Below, in pieces: positions 23,146 through 36,090 of a stretch of 64,000 nucleotides of DNA (position 1 is its first letter; each line of letters begins with the position of its first letter). Made by a program: the position numbers and the translations under genes. The stretch lies in contig JANUWF010001195.1 of the NCBI GenBank assembly GCA_026120185.1, forward strand, positions 124,001 to 188,000. The letters are read 5' to 3'. Under the pieces are notes generated by a model, which was not told the origin of the DNA, made no database searches, and saw only the letters and a program-made list of their open reading frames with translations. Origin of the DNA: Voacanga thouarsii (Eukaryota; Streptophyta; Magnoliopsida; Gentianales; Apocynaceae).

Positions 23146-23603
23146 AGATTCCCTATTCGCTAGGTTCTTTACTTCTTTTGAGACTAAGTTTCTTTATTTA
23201 CAAGTGTTTTAATAGTTGCAATAATAATATCCCTTATGATGTAGATTTTCTTTTTATAAAAATTTAGCCTAATAAAATATGATGAGTTATTTTCTTTTTT
23301 GTGCACCCATTTATTTACTTACTTAGAACTACAAAGGAAAAGAAAAAATATATATACATATACATAAATATTATGGTATGTCATGTGTTATTCTAGGAGC
23401 TTTTGATATGTAGAATAAGGAGGCTATGCATGTGAATTTATTCCTTTTTGAATAGCTATTCCTGTTAAAATCATTGATTTATTACCATGCATAAATTGAG
23501 ATTGGACCTTCTTGTGGTGAAATGTGCATAACTTACTTATACATAACGTATACATGCATACTCATTCCCTAAGTGTCCTTGTATAGTTACAAATAGGCAC
23601 CAA
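23146..23603 (+). other. Leader-to-gag spacer
   Basis: AT-rich sequence between the leader ORF stop and the first gag-like region. I see no gene or repeat beyond a short ATATATACATATACATAAAT stretch near 23350. Confidence 0.5.
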
Positions 23604-24640
23604 GATGGAGGACTACAGTCCCTAGTAAAACTACCCGGGAAAGTGCTTTCTCAACCTTGGAGTTTGGACCTACGCGGCATTCCACACCTGAGGTAAGAAA
23701 AGGTTATAGGAAGGAACATGATGTGGTAACAGAGGAACCCGTAAAGGCAAACCTTAGGCAGGCTTTCCTTATGTTGACGAAAATTCTTCAAACTCTATAA
23801 AAAAAAGAAGCAGACACCCAAAATGGAGGATGAAGTCTTGAAGTGCTTCCTTAAGTTTTAGCCACCCGCTTTAAATGGTGAGGCTAACCAAGATCAAAAG
23901 GCGGTACAGTAGGTGGAGTAGATGGAGGATATCTTCTCTACCATGAATTAGACCCAGATACTCATGGTAAAAGTTGTAGCTTTAAGGCTGAGAAAACCAA
24001 CTCGTAACTGGTGGCAACGTGTCCAAGAGGACTGGGAAAGCTCTGACTTGGACTGGACATAGGACAACTTTATAGAAGTTTTTCAAGCTGAGTACATGCC
24101 CCAATGGATAGTATAGTAGAGGGAATATGAATTTCAGAACCTAAGGAAGGGAGGCATGATTGTGGCTCAGTATGTAGCTAGGTTCAATCAACTAAGTACT
24201 GCAAGAGACTAGTAGACACTGAGCAAAATAGGACATGGAAGTTCATCAAAGGATTGAGACATAAACTTTGGTGGGCATTGGTGCCTTTTCCCCCAATGAC
24301 TTACAAAAAGGTTGTTGATGCAGCCACCTACACGAAAAATGAGGAAAAGAATCGAATGGCCTTTAGACCTCAGCAATTGATATGATAGGACCCTCGTCAC
24401 CAGTTTAAGAAAAGGCCAATAGGACTATAGTTCGGGAATTGAGGTAAACAATCTCAGACTATCCCAGAAGGACCCACTTTGAACCTACCAACTTGCCACA
24501 ATTGTAGGAAGCGAGGCTATGTTGAAAAGGATTGTTGGACCAAGAAAAATTTGAGAAGGTGCTACAACTGTGACGATACCTCCTACTTGAGGAATAATTG
24601 CCCGAAGCCTTTGACGACTAGACAACTAATAGCCCTACCC
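23604..24640 (+). pseudogene. gag: Gypsy gag pseudogene with double zinc knuckle
   Basis: Gag is the capsid and nucleocapsid precursor. A retrotransposon-gag capsid region is visible from about 23800 (FLKF, MEDIFSTM, LRKPTRNWW, FQAEYMPQW), matching the complete element's LRGPARAWW and FRAEYIPQ blocks. Two nucleocapsid zinc knuckles follow (about 24494-24603). In both the zinc-binding His is replaced by Tyr (codons 24518-24520 and 24584-24586), changes explained by C-to-T. Several stops and frame breaks interrupt it, many of them TAG. The start is not certain; the ATG at 23604 is a guess by position. Confidence 0.72.
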
Positions 24641-25293
24641 ACCAGTGGGATTAGAGTAGTGGCAACTGGTGCACCAGGAAGCGAGGGACAGAATCCCCAA
24701 GTAAAGGCAAAAATTTTCACTTTGAACAAAGAGGAGGTTGGTGATGGAGCTGCTGTGGTTGAAATTACACTCGTTATCCAAGATTTCTCCGTTTCTGTTT
24801 TAATTAACCCAAGCTCTACACACTAATACATAAAGAAGGTAGAGCATGTCATATGGGCTGGGATGGATTAGAATTACCCTACACTTTGTCCGTAAGTACT
24901 CTTCTAGGAAAGTCTGTAGAAGTAGGGAAATGTGTACGTGATTGCAATGTAATAGTAGGAAAGGAAAGCTTAAAAATTGATCTCATTGTACTACCAATAA
25001 AGGATTATGATTTAATATTGGAGATGGATTGGTTAGCAAAGTATGGGGCCAGGTAGATTGTAAAAATAAGACAGTGCAATTTGTCAGACCAGGCTATATC
25101 ATATTAGAGTTTAACATGAAGTGTGTAATGGAGTTAAAGTTCATGATAGCAAGAACGAAGGCCTGGAAAATACTTCCAAAAGGATGTACATTAGAAAACA
25201 CAAGAGTAGTGAAGGAGTTCCACGAAGTATTTCACTTTTTTTCTTCCTGTGCGGGAAGTTAGTTCACTATTGACTTGATATCGAGAGCTGAAC
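24641..25293 (+). pseudogene. pol: Gypsy protease and linker, truncated
   Basis: Aspartic protease region: the active-site motif reads LINPSSTH, where the complete element has LIDPGSTY, so the catalytic Asp is Asn (codon 24806-24808) and Gly is Ser, both G-to-A changes. Further on are the LELPY block and DYDLILEMDWLAKYGAR (about 25000-25056), which match the same part of the complete pol. The frame breaks near 25050. Coding similarity ends at 25293 in the linker before RT, where a Sirevirus LTR begins. Confidence 0.75.
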
Positions 25294-26559
25294 TATTACC
25301 CCTAAAGGCGTTCTCCTATAGTTTGACTTATGAAAAATATTGATGAGGACTAACTTGTGTGATCTACATGTTATAGGACAGGTTTGACCTTAGTTCTTCT
25401 AAGGTGTGTGTTTAAGATTGCTAAACAACTATTGAGTAATGAAATCTAAGAATGGGTGATCAAATAGAAGATTAAGCTTGAGAGATTGCATATCAAGAAT
25501 TCGGTATGAAAGAACCCTAGACTTGGAATCTTTATTAAGGTATTTTCTATGTAAATTCCTATGTCTTCTTCATCTTATGATTCAATTTAATTCTACCTTG
25601 AAGCACTGAAACAAAAAGATTTCCAAGTTTTAAATATTCAAAATTTTGGATTGAGTAATTTGGGTGACCCTGCATCTAAAAGCTTCGTCCAAAATCTTAT
25701 GAATAGTATCAGATCGATTCTGCTTGAAAAAGTACCATTTTGGAATTACCTTTTGGATGCACTATTATCCAAAACTTAAGTCTAAAACTTTGGCAAATCT
25801 CACAGCAAAAACTAGGTGTTGGAACTCTAATTTATGCCTCTATAAAAGGTTTCAAAACTCTATTTGAAAGTAGATTTTTGTCCTATCTGTCTAAGAAATA
25901 TTGTTGCCCTATAGAAAAAAAAAATCTCCTTTTTTTATAGTATTTCAAAGTGAAATCAAATTGTGTTAAAAAAGGTAAAGGTTGTTTGAGCTCATTTGTC
26001 TTGTGTATCTGCTTAAAAGAGTGAGGGAATTTTCATTTCATTCTTTAATCATCTTGGTGTATCAAGATTGTGGTATAAAACCCATTTGGGAGGTGAATCT
26101 TGATTTAATTGGTTGATTGAGAGGTTTTGGAAAACTAAGTGTAGTAATACTGTCCTATATTTGGAACAGATTGATACCGTTGAATTGGGTGAATGAAATC
26201 TGGTTGAAAATCCTTAAATGTAAGCTTAAGGTAGTGAAAGTAGATCTTGGTAGATTTAACCACTATAAATCTTGTGTTGTCTCTATTTGCATTTACTTTC
26301 AATCAGCTGCCATCGTCTTTGATCCTTTATTTTTGCTCCTCAAAAGAAATCTTTATTGTTCTCACCAACACTGCATTAATTGCATTGAGCATCTTACCTT
26401 ATTAAGGGCATAGGAAAGTCTTAAGTCATTTCAAGAAGCTCCCATTGTTGCAAGTTCTTTTGGGCTGAAATTCGATGGAACTTTTTCCTCAAAACAGAAT
26501 AAATTTAAGCATTTTTAAATTTGTCAAAAACCTTATTCACCCCACTCTAAGGTTTTTCA
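25294..26559 (+). mobile_element. Sirevirus 5' LTR
   Basis: About 1266 bp. It starts TATTACCCCTAAAGGCG, a decayed match to TGTTAGCCCTATGGGCA of the 3' LTR, and ends TTTTTCA just before the PBS. A TATA box TATAAAAGG (25841-25849) is kept in both LTRs (54325-54333). No gene is supported inside it. Confidence 0.83.
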
Positions 26560-26561
26560 TT

Positions 26562-26573
26562 TTGTATCAGAGC
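26562..26573 (+). other. Sirevirus primer-binding site
   Basis: TTGTATCAGAGC matches the initiator tRNA-Met complement with one mismatch and lies two bases after the 5' LTR. Confidence 0.8.
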
Positions 26574-26639
26574 TTGTTCTACTCTATTCTCAGTCTAACA
26601 ATTGTGTAGAAAAGATCCTTATGATAAACTCATCTACTA

Positions 26640-28430
26640 TCCCATAAGTTGAATGATCCTTAACAAATCGACCACCATTATTCAATTTATACATTCTGAA
26701 AAAAGAGGATGAAGATTTATGTTTCTTTAATCAACTTTAAGTTGTGGAATCTGATTGAGAATGGGACATTTTTCCCGTTAAAATTTGTTAATGGCAGAAA
26801 AGTGCCTAAATAGAGTGATGAATTTGATGCTGATGACAATGCCAAAGTGACATTGAACTTTCAAGCCATGAACATTTTATGTTATGCCCTCGATGCCATT
26901 GAATATAATCGAGTCAGTGGTTGTGATTTAGCCTATGATATGTGAAACCTACTTGAAGTCACCCATGAGGGGATAATCTAAGTAAAGCAATCTAAGTTGG
27001 GCCTGTTAATTCATGACTATGAATTGTTCACGATAAAGCCAAACAAAAGCATAACTGATATGTTTCCTAGATTTACAAATATTGCTAATCGCCTTAAAGC
27101 CTATGGGAAAGTTTATTCCCTTAGTGAATAAAATTGAAAAATTCTAGATGCATTGCCCAAGAGCTAGCAACAGAAAGCTCTAGTTGTGGAAGAATCTAAA
27201 GATTTGAAATCCTTACCAATTGAAGAGCTAATTGGGTCTCTTCTAACACATAAAATGAAACTTAAGAGGTTTCAAGAATCTGATGACCATGATAAAGGAA
27301 AAAGGGGAGTAGCACTGAAAGCTACAAATGAGGAAGCTGAAACTTGTCAATCGGATAGTGGTGATGAGACTGAAGTAGACACTGAAGAACTAGCCATGAT
27401 TGCAAAGAAATTCAGAAGGATGTTTAATAAAGAAAACTTTAAAAGAGGGAAGAATTTCATGAAAATATAAGGATAGACCTCATCATTTAAGCCTCAATGC
27501 TTTGAGTGTAAGAGCACGGAACATTTCATTGTTAATGGCCCAATTGCTAAATAAAAAGAAGGTAGAATATTTAAAAAGAAGAAGAAAGATCTGAAAGCAA
27601 AGAATGGCAAAGGGCTAATGGGAACTTGGGACCAAAATGAGTCCGCGTCTGGGGTAGATGAATATTCTGAAAATAAAACTACCAATATATGTATTGTGCT
27701 AATGGAAAATGAGGTAAATTCCACTACCACTAATTCCATATCTGATTTACATAATTCTGATAATGAAAAGCATGATGATCTAAATGAATTGCTAATTGAC
27801 ATGGTCTATGAACTGAAAGAGCTGTCTAGAAGAAATAATGAAATGAAAATGAAAAATGACTGTTTGATAGATGAGAATGCAAAGTTGTTGAATGAGAACA
27901 AAGTCTCTCTTGAGTCACATATGTGTGCTATTATGGAAAATGATATTATCATCACTACCCTAGAGTATGTGTCTCCAAAATATAAATGCTTATATGATAA
28001 AATTCATTCTCTTGAAGGTATGGTTAGCAATTTTGATGATATGAAAAATAGAGTCAATGATCTCACTACATAAATTGAAAAGTTTACAAATGGCCAAAAC
28101 ATCTTGGAAAAATTGCTTGGTGCTCAAGACATAGCTAGAAACCGAAATGGCCTAGGCTATAGGCATGAGATCAAAGATAAAAATCACAAACCTCACTTTG
28201 TAAAAGATACCTCATTATATATGACACACAAGTTGTGAACATATTGTGACAAATCTGGACACAAAGCATCTAGGTGTCATGTTAAGAAGAAAGTAGAATC
28301 CAGTGGAAAAACATTTTGGCAAATTAGAGAAAGCACTACTTACCCCCGTGGACCCAAGAAAATATGGGTACTAAAAATCACTCTTTTTTTTTCTCATGTA
28401 TAGGTACATTCAATGGAGAAAATGAGCTTC
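26640..28430 (+). pseudogene. gag: Sirevirus gag pseudogene
   Basis: Copia-type Gag. The N-terminal capsid part shows the pattern AKVTLNFQAMN, THEGI, LLIHDYELF, LPIEELIGSLLTHKM (26840-27260). A basic/acidic linker leads to one zinc knuckle at about 27497 (CFECKSTEHF, last Cys lost). A Glu/Lys/Asn-rich segment (27618-28073) with heptad-like hydrophobic spacing is a probable coiled coil. A second knuckle-like YCDKSGHKASRCH lies near 28240. The long Gag with downstream coiled coil is usual for Sireviruses. Several stops interrupt it; the longest open pieces are 27186-27470 and 27618-28073. The start codon is unclear. Confidence 0.75.
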
Positions 28431-31400
28431 ACAAAGTGATTTTTGGATAGCGGGTGTTCAAGACATATGACAGGAAATGCAGCTCTATTAGAAGATGTGC
28501 AAACCATAAATGATGGATTTATTACCTTTAGAGACAAAAAGAAAGGAAAAATTCTTCGCATAGGTAACATTGGTAAAGGTTCTTCAACTATTATAAAACA
28601 AGTGTTATTAATTGATGAGCTAAAATATAACTTGCTTAGCATTAGCCAATTATGTGACAACGGTTGTAAAGTCATTTTTGAGAAGGATTCTTTCTCTATT
28701 ATAGATAGCTCAAATAATGAAACAATCTTTGTTGCTAACCGTGTTGGAAATGGTTATGTATTCTATCTAATTGATCTTATAGCTCATGGTATTAGATGTC
28801 TTTCCATGCATGACAATAATAGCTATCTCAGGCATAGAAGATTAAGCTATGTATCATTTGATTTGCTAAGAGAATTATTCTCAAAAGAGCTTATTAAGGG
28901 ACTGTCCAAAATAAAGTTTGATAAAACTAAAATTTGTGATGCATGCCTATTTGAAAACAAATCAAAACTTCTTTCAAACCCAAGAAAATGATTTCCACCT
29001 GAAAACCTCGTGGATTAATTCATATTGATTTGTTTTGACCAATGAGGACCAATAGCCTTGGCGGTAAGAGGTATGCTTATGTGTTAGTTGATGACTTCTC
29101 AATATTTACTTGGACATTATTTCTTGGATAAAAGGATAAAGCATTTTCTGAATTTTCAAAACTATTCAAGTGCGTCCAAAACTCTATTGGATGTAAACTG
29201 ATTTCTATTAGAAGTGATAATGGTAGGGAATTTTGCAACAGTAAATTTACACACTTTTATGATGAAAATGGAGTATTTCACAACTTTTAGCTGCTAAAAC
29301 CCTTCAACAAAACAATGTTGTTGAGAGGAAGAATCGAACCTTGCAAGAAGTGGTTAGATCCATGATTTGTGAAAACTCTCTTCCAAAATACTTTTAGGCT
29401 AAAACCGTAAATACAACATGCTATATTGTAAACCGAATAATATTGAGACCTTTCTTAAGAAAAACACCCTTTGAGCTTATGTTTGACAAAACACCATCAA
29501 TTTCTTATTTCAAAGTATTTGCCTACAAATGTTTTGTCCTTAACACTCGAGACAATCTTAGAAACTTTGATAGCAAATTCATTAAGGCTCTATTCCTTGG
29601 GTACTCTTCGAATAAAAAGGCATATATAGTGTACAATAAGAGAACTTTATGTGTGGAAGAGTCCGTACATGTTGTCTTTGATTAATCTAAGATTTATACT
29701 TCAAGGGAAGATGACGATGATATAAGAAGTTCAAAAGAAAGAGAGAAAGAACAACACAAAGCACCACAACTGGACACTTATAAAAAAGGTGAAGAATTTG
29801 AAAAACAACAAGATGAACAAGGAAAGCAAGAAATTGAAGAATTCACGGATCAAGAATTACTAAAGGATTGGAAATACAAAATCGGTTAACCAAAAGAGCA
29901 AATTATTGGTGATCCAAGCTGTAGAGTCAAAACTAGATGGTATGTCAAGATAATTTTGCTCTACTCTCAATTATAGAACCCAATTGTATTAATATAGCTT
30001 TGCATGATGAATTTTGGATAATTGCTATGTAAGAAGAGCTTAACCAATTTGAGAGAAATGAAGTTTGGAAACTTGTCAAGAGACCACTTGATCTTTCGAT
30101 TATTGGTATCAAGTGGGTGTTTAGAAATAAACATGATGAAAATGGAGCGGTCATTAGAAATAAAGCGAGACTGGTTGCCTGGGGATTCAATCAAGAAGAG
30201 GGCATTGATTATGATGGAACGTTTACTCCTATTGCTAGACTAGAGTCCATAAGAATGCTTCTTGACTTTGCATCTTTAAAAAATTTCATGCTTCATCAAA
30301 TGGATATTAAAAGTGCATTTCTAAATTGTTTTATGAAGAGGAAGTATATGTAGACCAACCTCTGAGTTTTGTTCATGAGCATTTTTCAAATCACGTTTTC
30401 AAACTTTCAAAAGCCCTTTTTGGTTTAAAACAAGCCCTTGAGCTTGGTATGAAAAGCTTAGTGGATTCTTGCTCTCAAAAGGTTTCTCAAGAGGCTTAAC
30501 CAATACCACACTATTGATTAAGTCAGAAAAACCTGGTAATCTTCTTATTGCTCTAATTTCTGTTGATGATATCATTTTTGGTGCTACTAATGATTCTTTG
30601 TGCAAGACGTTTGCTAAGACAATGCAGCAAGAATTCAAAATGAGCATGATGGGAGAACTAAACTTTTTTCTCAGGCTGCAAATCAAACACACTAAGGATG
30701 GAATCTTCCTAAATCAAGCTAAGTATGCTAACGAACATGCTCAAAAGGTTTGGCATGAATGATGCCAAAGAAATCTGCACACCTATAAGCACATTCCTAA
30801 AACTTGACAAGGATGAAAAGGGTAAGAAGGTAGATGAATCTAAATATAAAGATATGACTGGAAGTTTACTCTTTCTTACTGCTAGCTGACCAGATATCAT
30901 GTTTTCAGTTTGTCTTTGTGCCCGGTTTCAATCATGTCCAAAGGAATCTCACATATGTGCCGTGAAACTCTTCTTTAGATGTTAAGTTAGAATATATAAT
31001 TTTCGTTTATGGTATCCTCGTACTAACACATTTGATCTTATAGGATATACTAATGAGATTATGTAGGCTATAAAGTTAAACGAAAAAGCACTGGCGACTA
31101 CTACCAATTTCTTGGACACTCTCTAGTGTCATGGCACAGTGAAAAGTAGGCTTGTGTATCCTTATCCAAACTAAGGCCATATACATTGTAGATGGAAGCT
31201 ACTATGCACAAATTCTGTGGATGAAAAATACACTGCTTGATTTTGGACTCAATTTTAATTGCGTACCTATATTATGTAACAATACAAATGCTATCAATCT
31301 AACTAAGAATCCTGTTCAACATTGTAGGACCAAGCATATAGAAGTAAAAAATTATTTTATTAGAGATCATGTGCTTAAAGGAGATTTATGTGTTGAATAT

Positions 31401-31580
31401 ATTCCAACTGATGAACAACTTGCAGATGTTTTTGCAAAACCTCTGGCCAAAGAAAGATTCAACAATCTGAGAAAGAGGTTTAGAAATTACAAAGATCATG
31501 TGACTGACATGTTTGCGGAAGAACTGTTGTTCAATTTTTGCAGAACTACTGAAGACGCAGCTTTTGGACGTAGATTTTGA
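28431..31580 (+). pseudogene. pol: Sirevirus pol pseudogene (PR-IN-RT-RH)
   Basis: Protease DSGCSRHMTG (28443 on), with the preceding Trp now TGA. GAG-pre-integrase zinc finger (28800-28960) with the GH of the HHCC motif changed to SY. Integrase core (29010-29400) with HIDLF, VDDFS, RSDNGREF and VVERKNRT still visible but frames broken. RT (30060-30760) with LVAWGFNQEEGIDYDGTF, MDIKSAFLN and VDDIIFGATND, where the usual Tyr before VDD is Ser. RNase H C-terminal part (31152-31500) with KHIEVKNYFIRDHV and DQLADVFAKPL-like blocks (here EQLADVFAKPL). Stops and frameshifts throughout make it non-functional. Confidence 0.88.
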
Positions 31581-31993
31581 GAAGCACTATTCGAAAATCT
31601 CGACTCCAAAATTACCTCAGTTAAACTATTTTCATTCCACCTTTTTGGATGAACAATTTTGGACTCATTATAAGTCTAAAATATTGGCAACTCTTAATTT
31701 ATGAAAAGCCAAACAATTTATATTATCTGTAAAAGAAAACATAAGCCCAGAAATGCCTTTTCAAAATTTTCAAAAAGTCCGCACTTTCTTCAACACCTCT
31801 AAAAAGCCTCTGATGAAAATATTTTGACTATCTTATCCTATATAGAACCTAGGAAACTTCAAAAAGGCTTTAACTCTTTGTCTCTGTCTCTCTCTCAAAA
31901 ATAAAAAACCAACTCACTCACCATCACTCCCAGATTCATCTTCTCTGAGACAAAACAATATTTTTTTTTTTTATCTTGTGCACACTTCCTGAA
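31581..31993 (+). other. Post-pol spacer of Sirevirus
   Basis: Between RNase H and the extra ORF: AT-rich, with a TCTCTGTCTCTCTCTC stretch near 31880 and T11 at 31962-31972. I see no gene. Confidence 0.5.
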
Positions 31994-33490
31994 TGGAGAA
32001 AATAGTAAAATCCGACAAAGGAACCGTAAAAAGAACCAAGATGGTAAAAGCAATAGCTAAAACAAAAGTTGCTACACCGGTGGTAACCAAGCAGAAAGAA
32101 TGGGAAATCTTTAAGGAGGCCTCGCATTCAAACTCATCTATGGGGCATACTACTCCAAAAAGTTTAGAAACACAGGTACTTAGCTTTCTTGCTAAAAAAT
32201 GTGAGACTAATTTCAATAATTGGCTATCTAGAAATAGAAGTGTGATTTCAGGATATCGGGTAGAGGCTGGAGATTTTTTCAATTTCTCTAATATTTTGAA
32301 TATGTTTGAGAATCTGGGTTAGGGAACATTACTGACAACCGATGAAAAATTATACACCCTGTTGGTTTGGGGGTTTTATGCCAATTTGAAAATGGGGAGA
32401 CTTGAGGAGATCGGTGGAGGTTTTATGGTGCAATAGTACAACACTAGAGTTGGGTATATGAATATTGAGTTTGATCACATATTGCTAAATATAATTTTTT
32501 ATGTAAGAGATGGAGGTGTTTAGTTCTTTGAGATGAATAAGTTTCCTGAAGGAACTGATATCTTTGACTTAGGCATATTTGTGGCAAGATTTTTTAGTGG
32601 CAAACATTTTAAAAACTCAGCTGATAGAAACACAAAATGGTTAAATGGCCTAGAAGAGTGTTACACCAAATAGTGTCAACAATGGTTGCTCCGAGCTTTA
32701 GACACAAAACTTCAGTGAGCATAATGCAAATGATACTAATGCTGGCCCTATCTGAGGAGCGGCATATTAGTTTTGGATTTTTAGCAGTAAAATTAATGAT
32801 GCAGTCAAGAAAAACCACTCTTAAGGCACTTCAATATGGTAATCTATTGACCAAAATATTATGAAACTTCCAGGTCTATTTGGACAGAATTGGGACTGGA
32901 CAGATGAGAACAACTGTGTATAACACATAATCATTTAAATGAATAGGATTCATTCTAGTAGATTAGATGTGGGTTCTACTAAGAGATATTTTTGAAGGTT
33001 AAGGAAGAAGGAAAATGAACAGCTCAATTGGTAGGGACAAAAAAGAAAGCTGAAATAGCAGCTCAAGCTAAATCCTGTAGTAGGAGTAAAAAAGGGACTA
33101 AGGATAATGGCATAACTGAAAGCAATCTGGCTGCTATAAACTCCCTGGATGTTAAATTAGATAGCTTTAGTTCAAATATTCGAACTCTAGGGAAATAGCT
33201 GACAGTCGTGGAAGCAAAGGCTCAAAAAGAGTAACTAGTGTTTGCTCTATTAGCACCATCTGCAGCAAAGGCAACTGCAAAGAAACTAGTCTCTGAGGCT
33301 GAAGAAGTAGCTACAAAAGAGAAATCAGCTAGGGAAGTGATAGTCCCTAAGCAAGCCAGAGAGAAATTTCCACATCAGGAAGATGTAGCACCCCCTACCC
33401 CTATTGAACCTTGTGTCTCATCTGAGAAGAGACAAAAACATATGGTGGTCAAGTGGAAATCAAGTAGGCTTGCTAGACAACATTCTTGAA
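31994..33490 (+). pseudogene. Sirevirus post-pol ORF (envelope-like / plant-transposon-domain region)
   Basis: An additional coding remnant downstream of pol, opening at ATG 31994 with a Lys-rich N-terminus. It continues in one frame past 32320 through blocks such as GRLEEIGGGFM and MNKFPEGTDIFDLG. A second open stretch in another frame (32680-32864) and an Ala/Lys/Glu-rich tail (33238-33489) follow. Sireviruses commonly carry such an ORF, often called envelope-like and partly overlapping what databases call a putative plant transposon protein domain; that label is from memory and unverified. I see no signal peptide or clear membrane segment. There are several stops and at least one frameshift. 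Biochemical function is unknown. Confidence 0.6.
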
Positions 33491-35223
33491 AGGTTGTCGG
33501 ATCAAAGACCAACACTGTTCACATTTCTTGAGTGCTTGAATAAGTGGATTGATTTGCAACCAGAAACTCTTTATTGCTTTTCACTAAACAAATTTTATTT
33601 TCTACCCTAGTATTTGAACAATTTACTTTCTATCCTTTAACTACTATCTCTGCTTAGTTTATGAATGCATCATATATATATAATTTTCTCTACTTCATAT
33701 ACTTACTTATTACTCTGTATTTTGATTAATAACAAAATAGGGAGAAAACGATAGTTGGGATTGTGATTGTGACTATGAAAGATAGTTGGTATTAATTGCT
33801 ATGATGGGTTTGTTGTGATTATACTAAGTATGTGTCCTAAGGCATTTGTAGCCTATGTACTGTGTTGTGCTATTGCGCTATTGTGATTGTGATTGTGATT
33901 GTAAAAGACAGCTGGGATTGATTGCTATGTTGGGTTTGTTGTTATTACTCTATGTATATGCACTAGTACATTTGTGGCATGTGCATTATGTTGTGCTATT
34001 GTGCTCTCTGTGGCCATACTGTTAATTGTGCATGGTACTTCTGATTGATTGTTGCTATCTTTGAGTAGTCTACTTCTTATTTTGCACTTATTGGACTAAT
34101 ATTGGATGAACTGGTGTTTGTGAAGTGTTGTGCTATGAATTGATGTTTTTGCACTAAAACAGATTTATATGCTGATTCTGAATATTTTTTTTAAGATCCT
34201 GTGAAACTCTCTGTGGAATTCATGTTGAGATTTCAATTTGATCAAACCAGCATGCAGTGATTTTTTTTTTATTAGTTTTTGATGTACATGATTTGTTATT
34301 TTTGAATAATTATGATCATAGTTTGCTGATGTCCAAAAAGACTTAAAGTGACACATTGAAAACCAGTTTGGTGTCATGCTTCCAGTTAAAGATGTTTTTA
34401 TGTATAAAGGTATTATTTAGATTGGAGCTGCTAGCCTATCTAGTTTTAAAATTTATCATGATATGGTTGTTGATCAATCTGATTTTTGAAAGCTTTTATG
34501 ATATGTTCCTTGTTAAAAATCTCAGATGATAAGGATAGTTATTCAGATATATTTTATTGCATAAAACATTCCTTGAAAGATTAAAACTCCTTGAGAAAAC
34601 TAGGATAGATTAAAATTTCTAAAAACCCATTATCTCCTACACTTTTACAGGGGGAGTTTTGGACACACATTTTCTTGATCTAAAAATACAATCAAAAAAT
34701 TATTTTTACAAAGGAGACAGTTTCTGTCTAAACTTTTTCCGATTTTGGACATCTAAGACCAAAAGTCCAAAAAATCTGTACTATTTTTCACCTAATTTTG
34801 GATGCACATTTTGGATGTCCAAAGATTGAATTAAGTTTTCTCTCAAATCGCACTTCTATATCTCATATTTTATATATGCTCATAGATGCACATATTAAGA
34901 GGGAGCATCTCATCTTGTGATTTATTTACTATACCCCCTTGTGTACATATTTAAACAATTTTTATTGTAGCTATTCTTTTAAGGAATAGTCGTGTGATGG
35001 AAGGAATGAGGATATGGAGGTAGGTTAGGCCATAGACTCATTGAGCCATGTTTGTGAGTATATGCTTTAATTTTTTTTTTCTTAAACTCATAAGCACTCT
35101 TTGAGTCCTATAATGAGAGATTACATTCCATGAAAAATATTCTTATTTCTCTCGGTCTAACATGTCAGTACTGTACATGTTATTATTCTTTATATCATAA
35201 TCCCAGAAAGTTTGTCATCACTC
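33491..35223 (+). other. Sirevirus long 3' untranslated region
   Basis: No coding signal over 1.7 kb. It contains a ~126 bp tandem duplication (33760-34012) and PPT-like purine runs before the real one, CAGGGGGAG near 34649 and AAGAGGGAG near 34898. Multiple PPT-like boxes upstream of the 3' LTR are a known Sirevirus feature. Confidence 0.6.
33760..34012 (+). repeat. ~126 bp tandem duplication
   Basis: Two imperfect copies (about 33760-33885 and 33886-34012). Each has a TTGTGATTGTGA run, a GA(T/C)AG(T/C)TGGG-like segment, TGGGTTTGTTGT and GTTGTGCTATTG, at a 126 bp offset. Confidence 0.7.
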
Positions 35224-35236
35224 AAAAAGGGAGAGA
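35224..35236 (+). other. Sirevirus polypurine tract
   Basis: AAAAAGGGAGAGA one base before the 3' LTR start TGTTAG (35238), in the context TTTGTCATCACTCAAAAAGG that is typical of Sireviruses. Confidence 0.85.
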
Positions 35237-35237
35237 T

Positions 35238-35718
35238 TGTTAGCCCTATGGGCATTCTCCTGTGTTTTGACTTATGACAAACATTGATGATGACTAACTT
35301 GTGTGATCTACATATTATAGGACGTGTTTGACCTTATTCTTCTAAGGCGTGCATGTAAAATTGCTAAGTAACTCTTGAGCAATAGAATCCAACAATGGGT
35401 GATCAAGTAGAAGACTAAGCTTGAGAGATTGCATACCAAGAATTCGGCATGGAAGAACCTTAGATTATGAATCTCTATTAAGGTATTTTTTGTGTAAATT
35501 CCTACGTCTTCTTCACCCTATGATTCAGTTTAATTCCATCTTAAAGCACTAAAATAAAAAGATTTCAATGTTTAAATCATCAGAATTTTGGATTGAGTAA
35601 TTTGTGTGACCCTGCATCCAAAAGTTTTGTCCAAAATCCTGTGAATAGTATCAAATCGATTCTACTTGAAAAAGTGCCATTTTGTTCTTATCTTTTGGAT
35701 GCACCATCGTCTAAAACA
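35238..35718 (+). mobile_element. Sirevirus 3' LTR, left part
   Basis: It matches 25294-25775 of the 5' LTR (GACTTATGACAAACATTGAT, AAGCTTGAGAGATTGCAT). It is interrupted at 35718 by the Tekay-type LTR and resumes at 54272. Confidence 0.85.
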
Positions 35719-36090
35719 TGACACCCCACTACCTAGGCCTAACAGGGCCGGGGATGTCACCCCGTCCAAAGGACAAAGTGTCTTTATAACTAGGTCACAC
35801 AATCAAAATAAAATAATACTTCAAAATTAAAACTTATTATCATCCAAGAATTCATGAATAAATCTAAAATAAAAATAAAATTATTCACTCTCAACTCCCA
35901 AAGCATTACATAAAAATAAATAACAGAATATCCTCCAAGCAGGCAACAACTAGCTACTCATCCCTACATCAGGATCGACCTGAAATCATGGTAAAAAGGG
36001 TTATGAGATAAAAATCTCAGTAAGTCCGTGTGTGCTTTGAGTGTTCAATGAAAACAGTTCGTGAATGCAAAGTGTAAGAATTTCAAAAGG

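Larger units (their letters stand above)
17444..25293 (+). mobile_element. Degenerate plus-strand gypsy, 3' truncated
   Basis: Order: 5' LTR (17444-20860), PBS (20863), leader ORF (20963-23145, split by a solo LTR), gag with two zinc knuckles, protease and the first part of the PR-RT linker. It stops at 25293, where a Sirevirus LTR starts. RT, integrase and 3' LTR are missing from the window. The layout matches the complete element at 37317-51444 read on its own strand, but LTR sequence and length differ. Confidence 0.82.
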
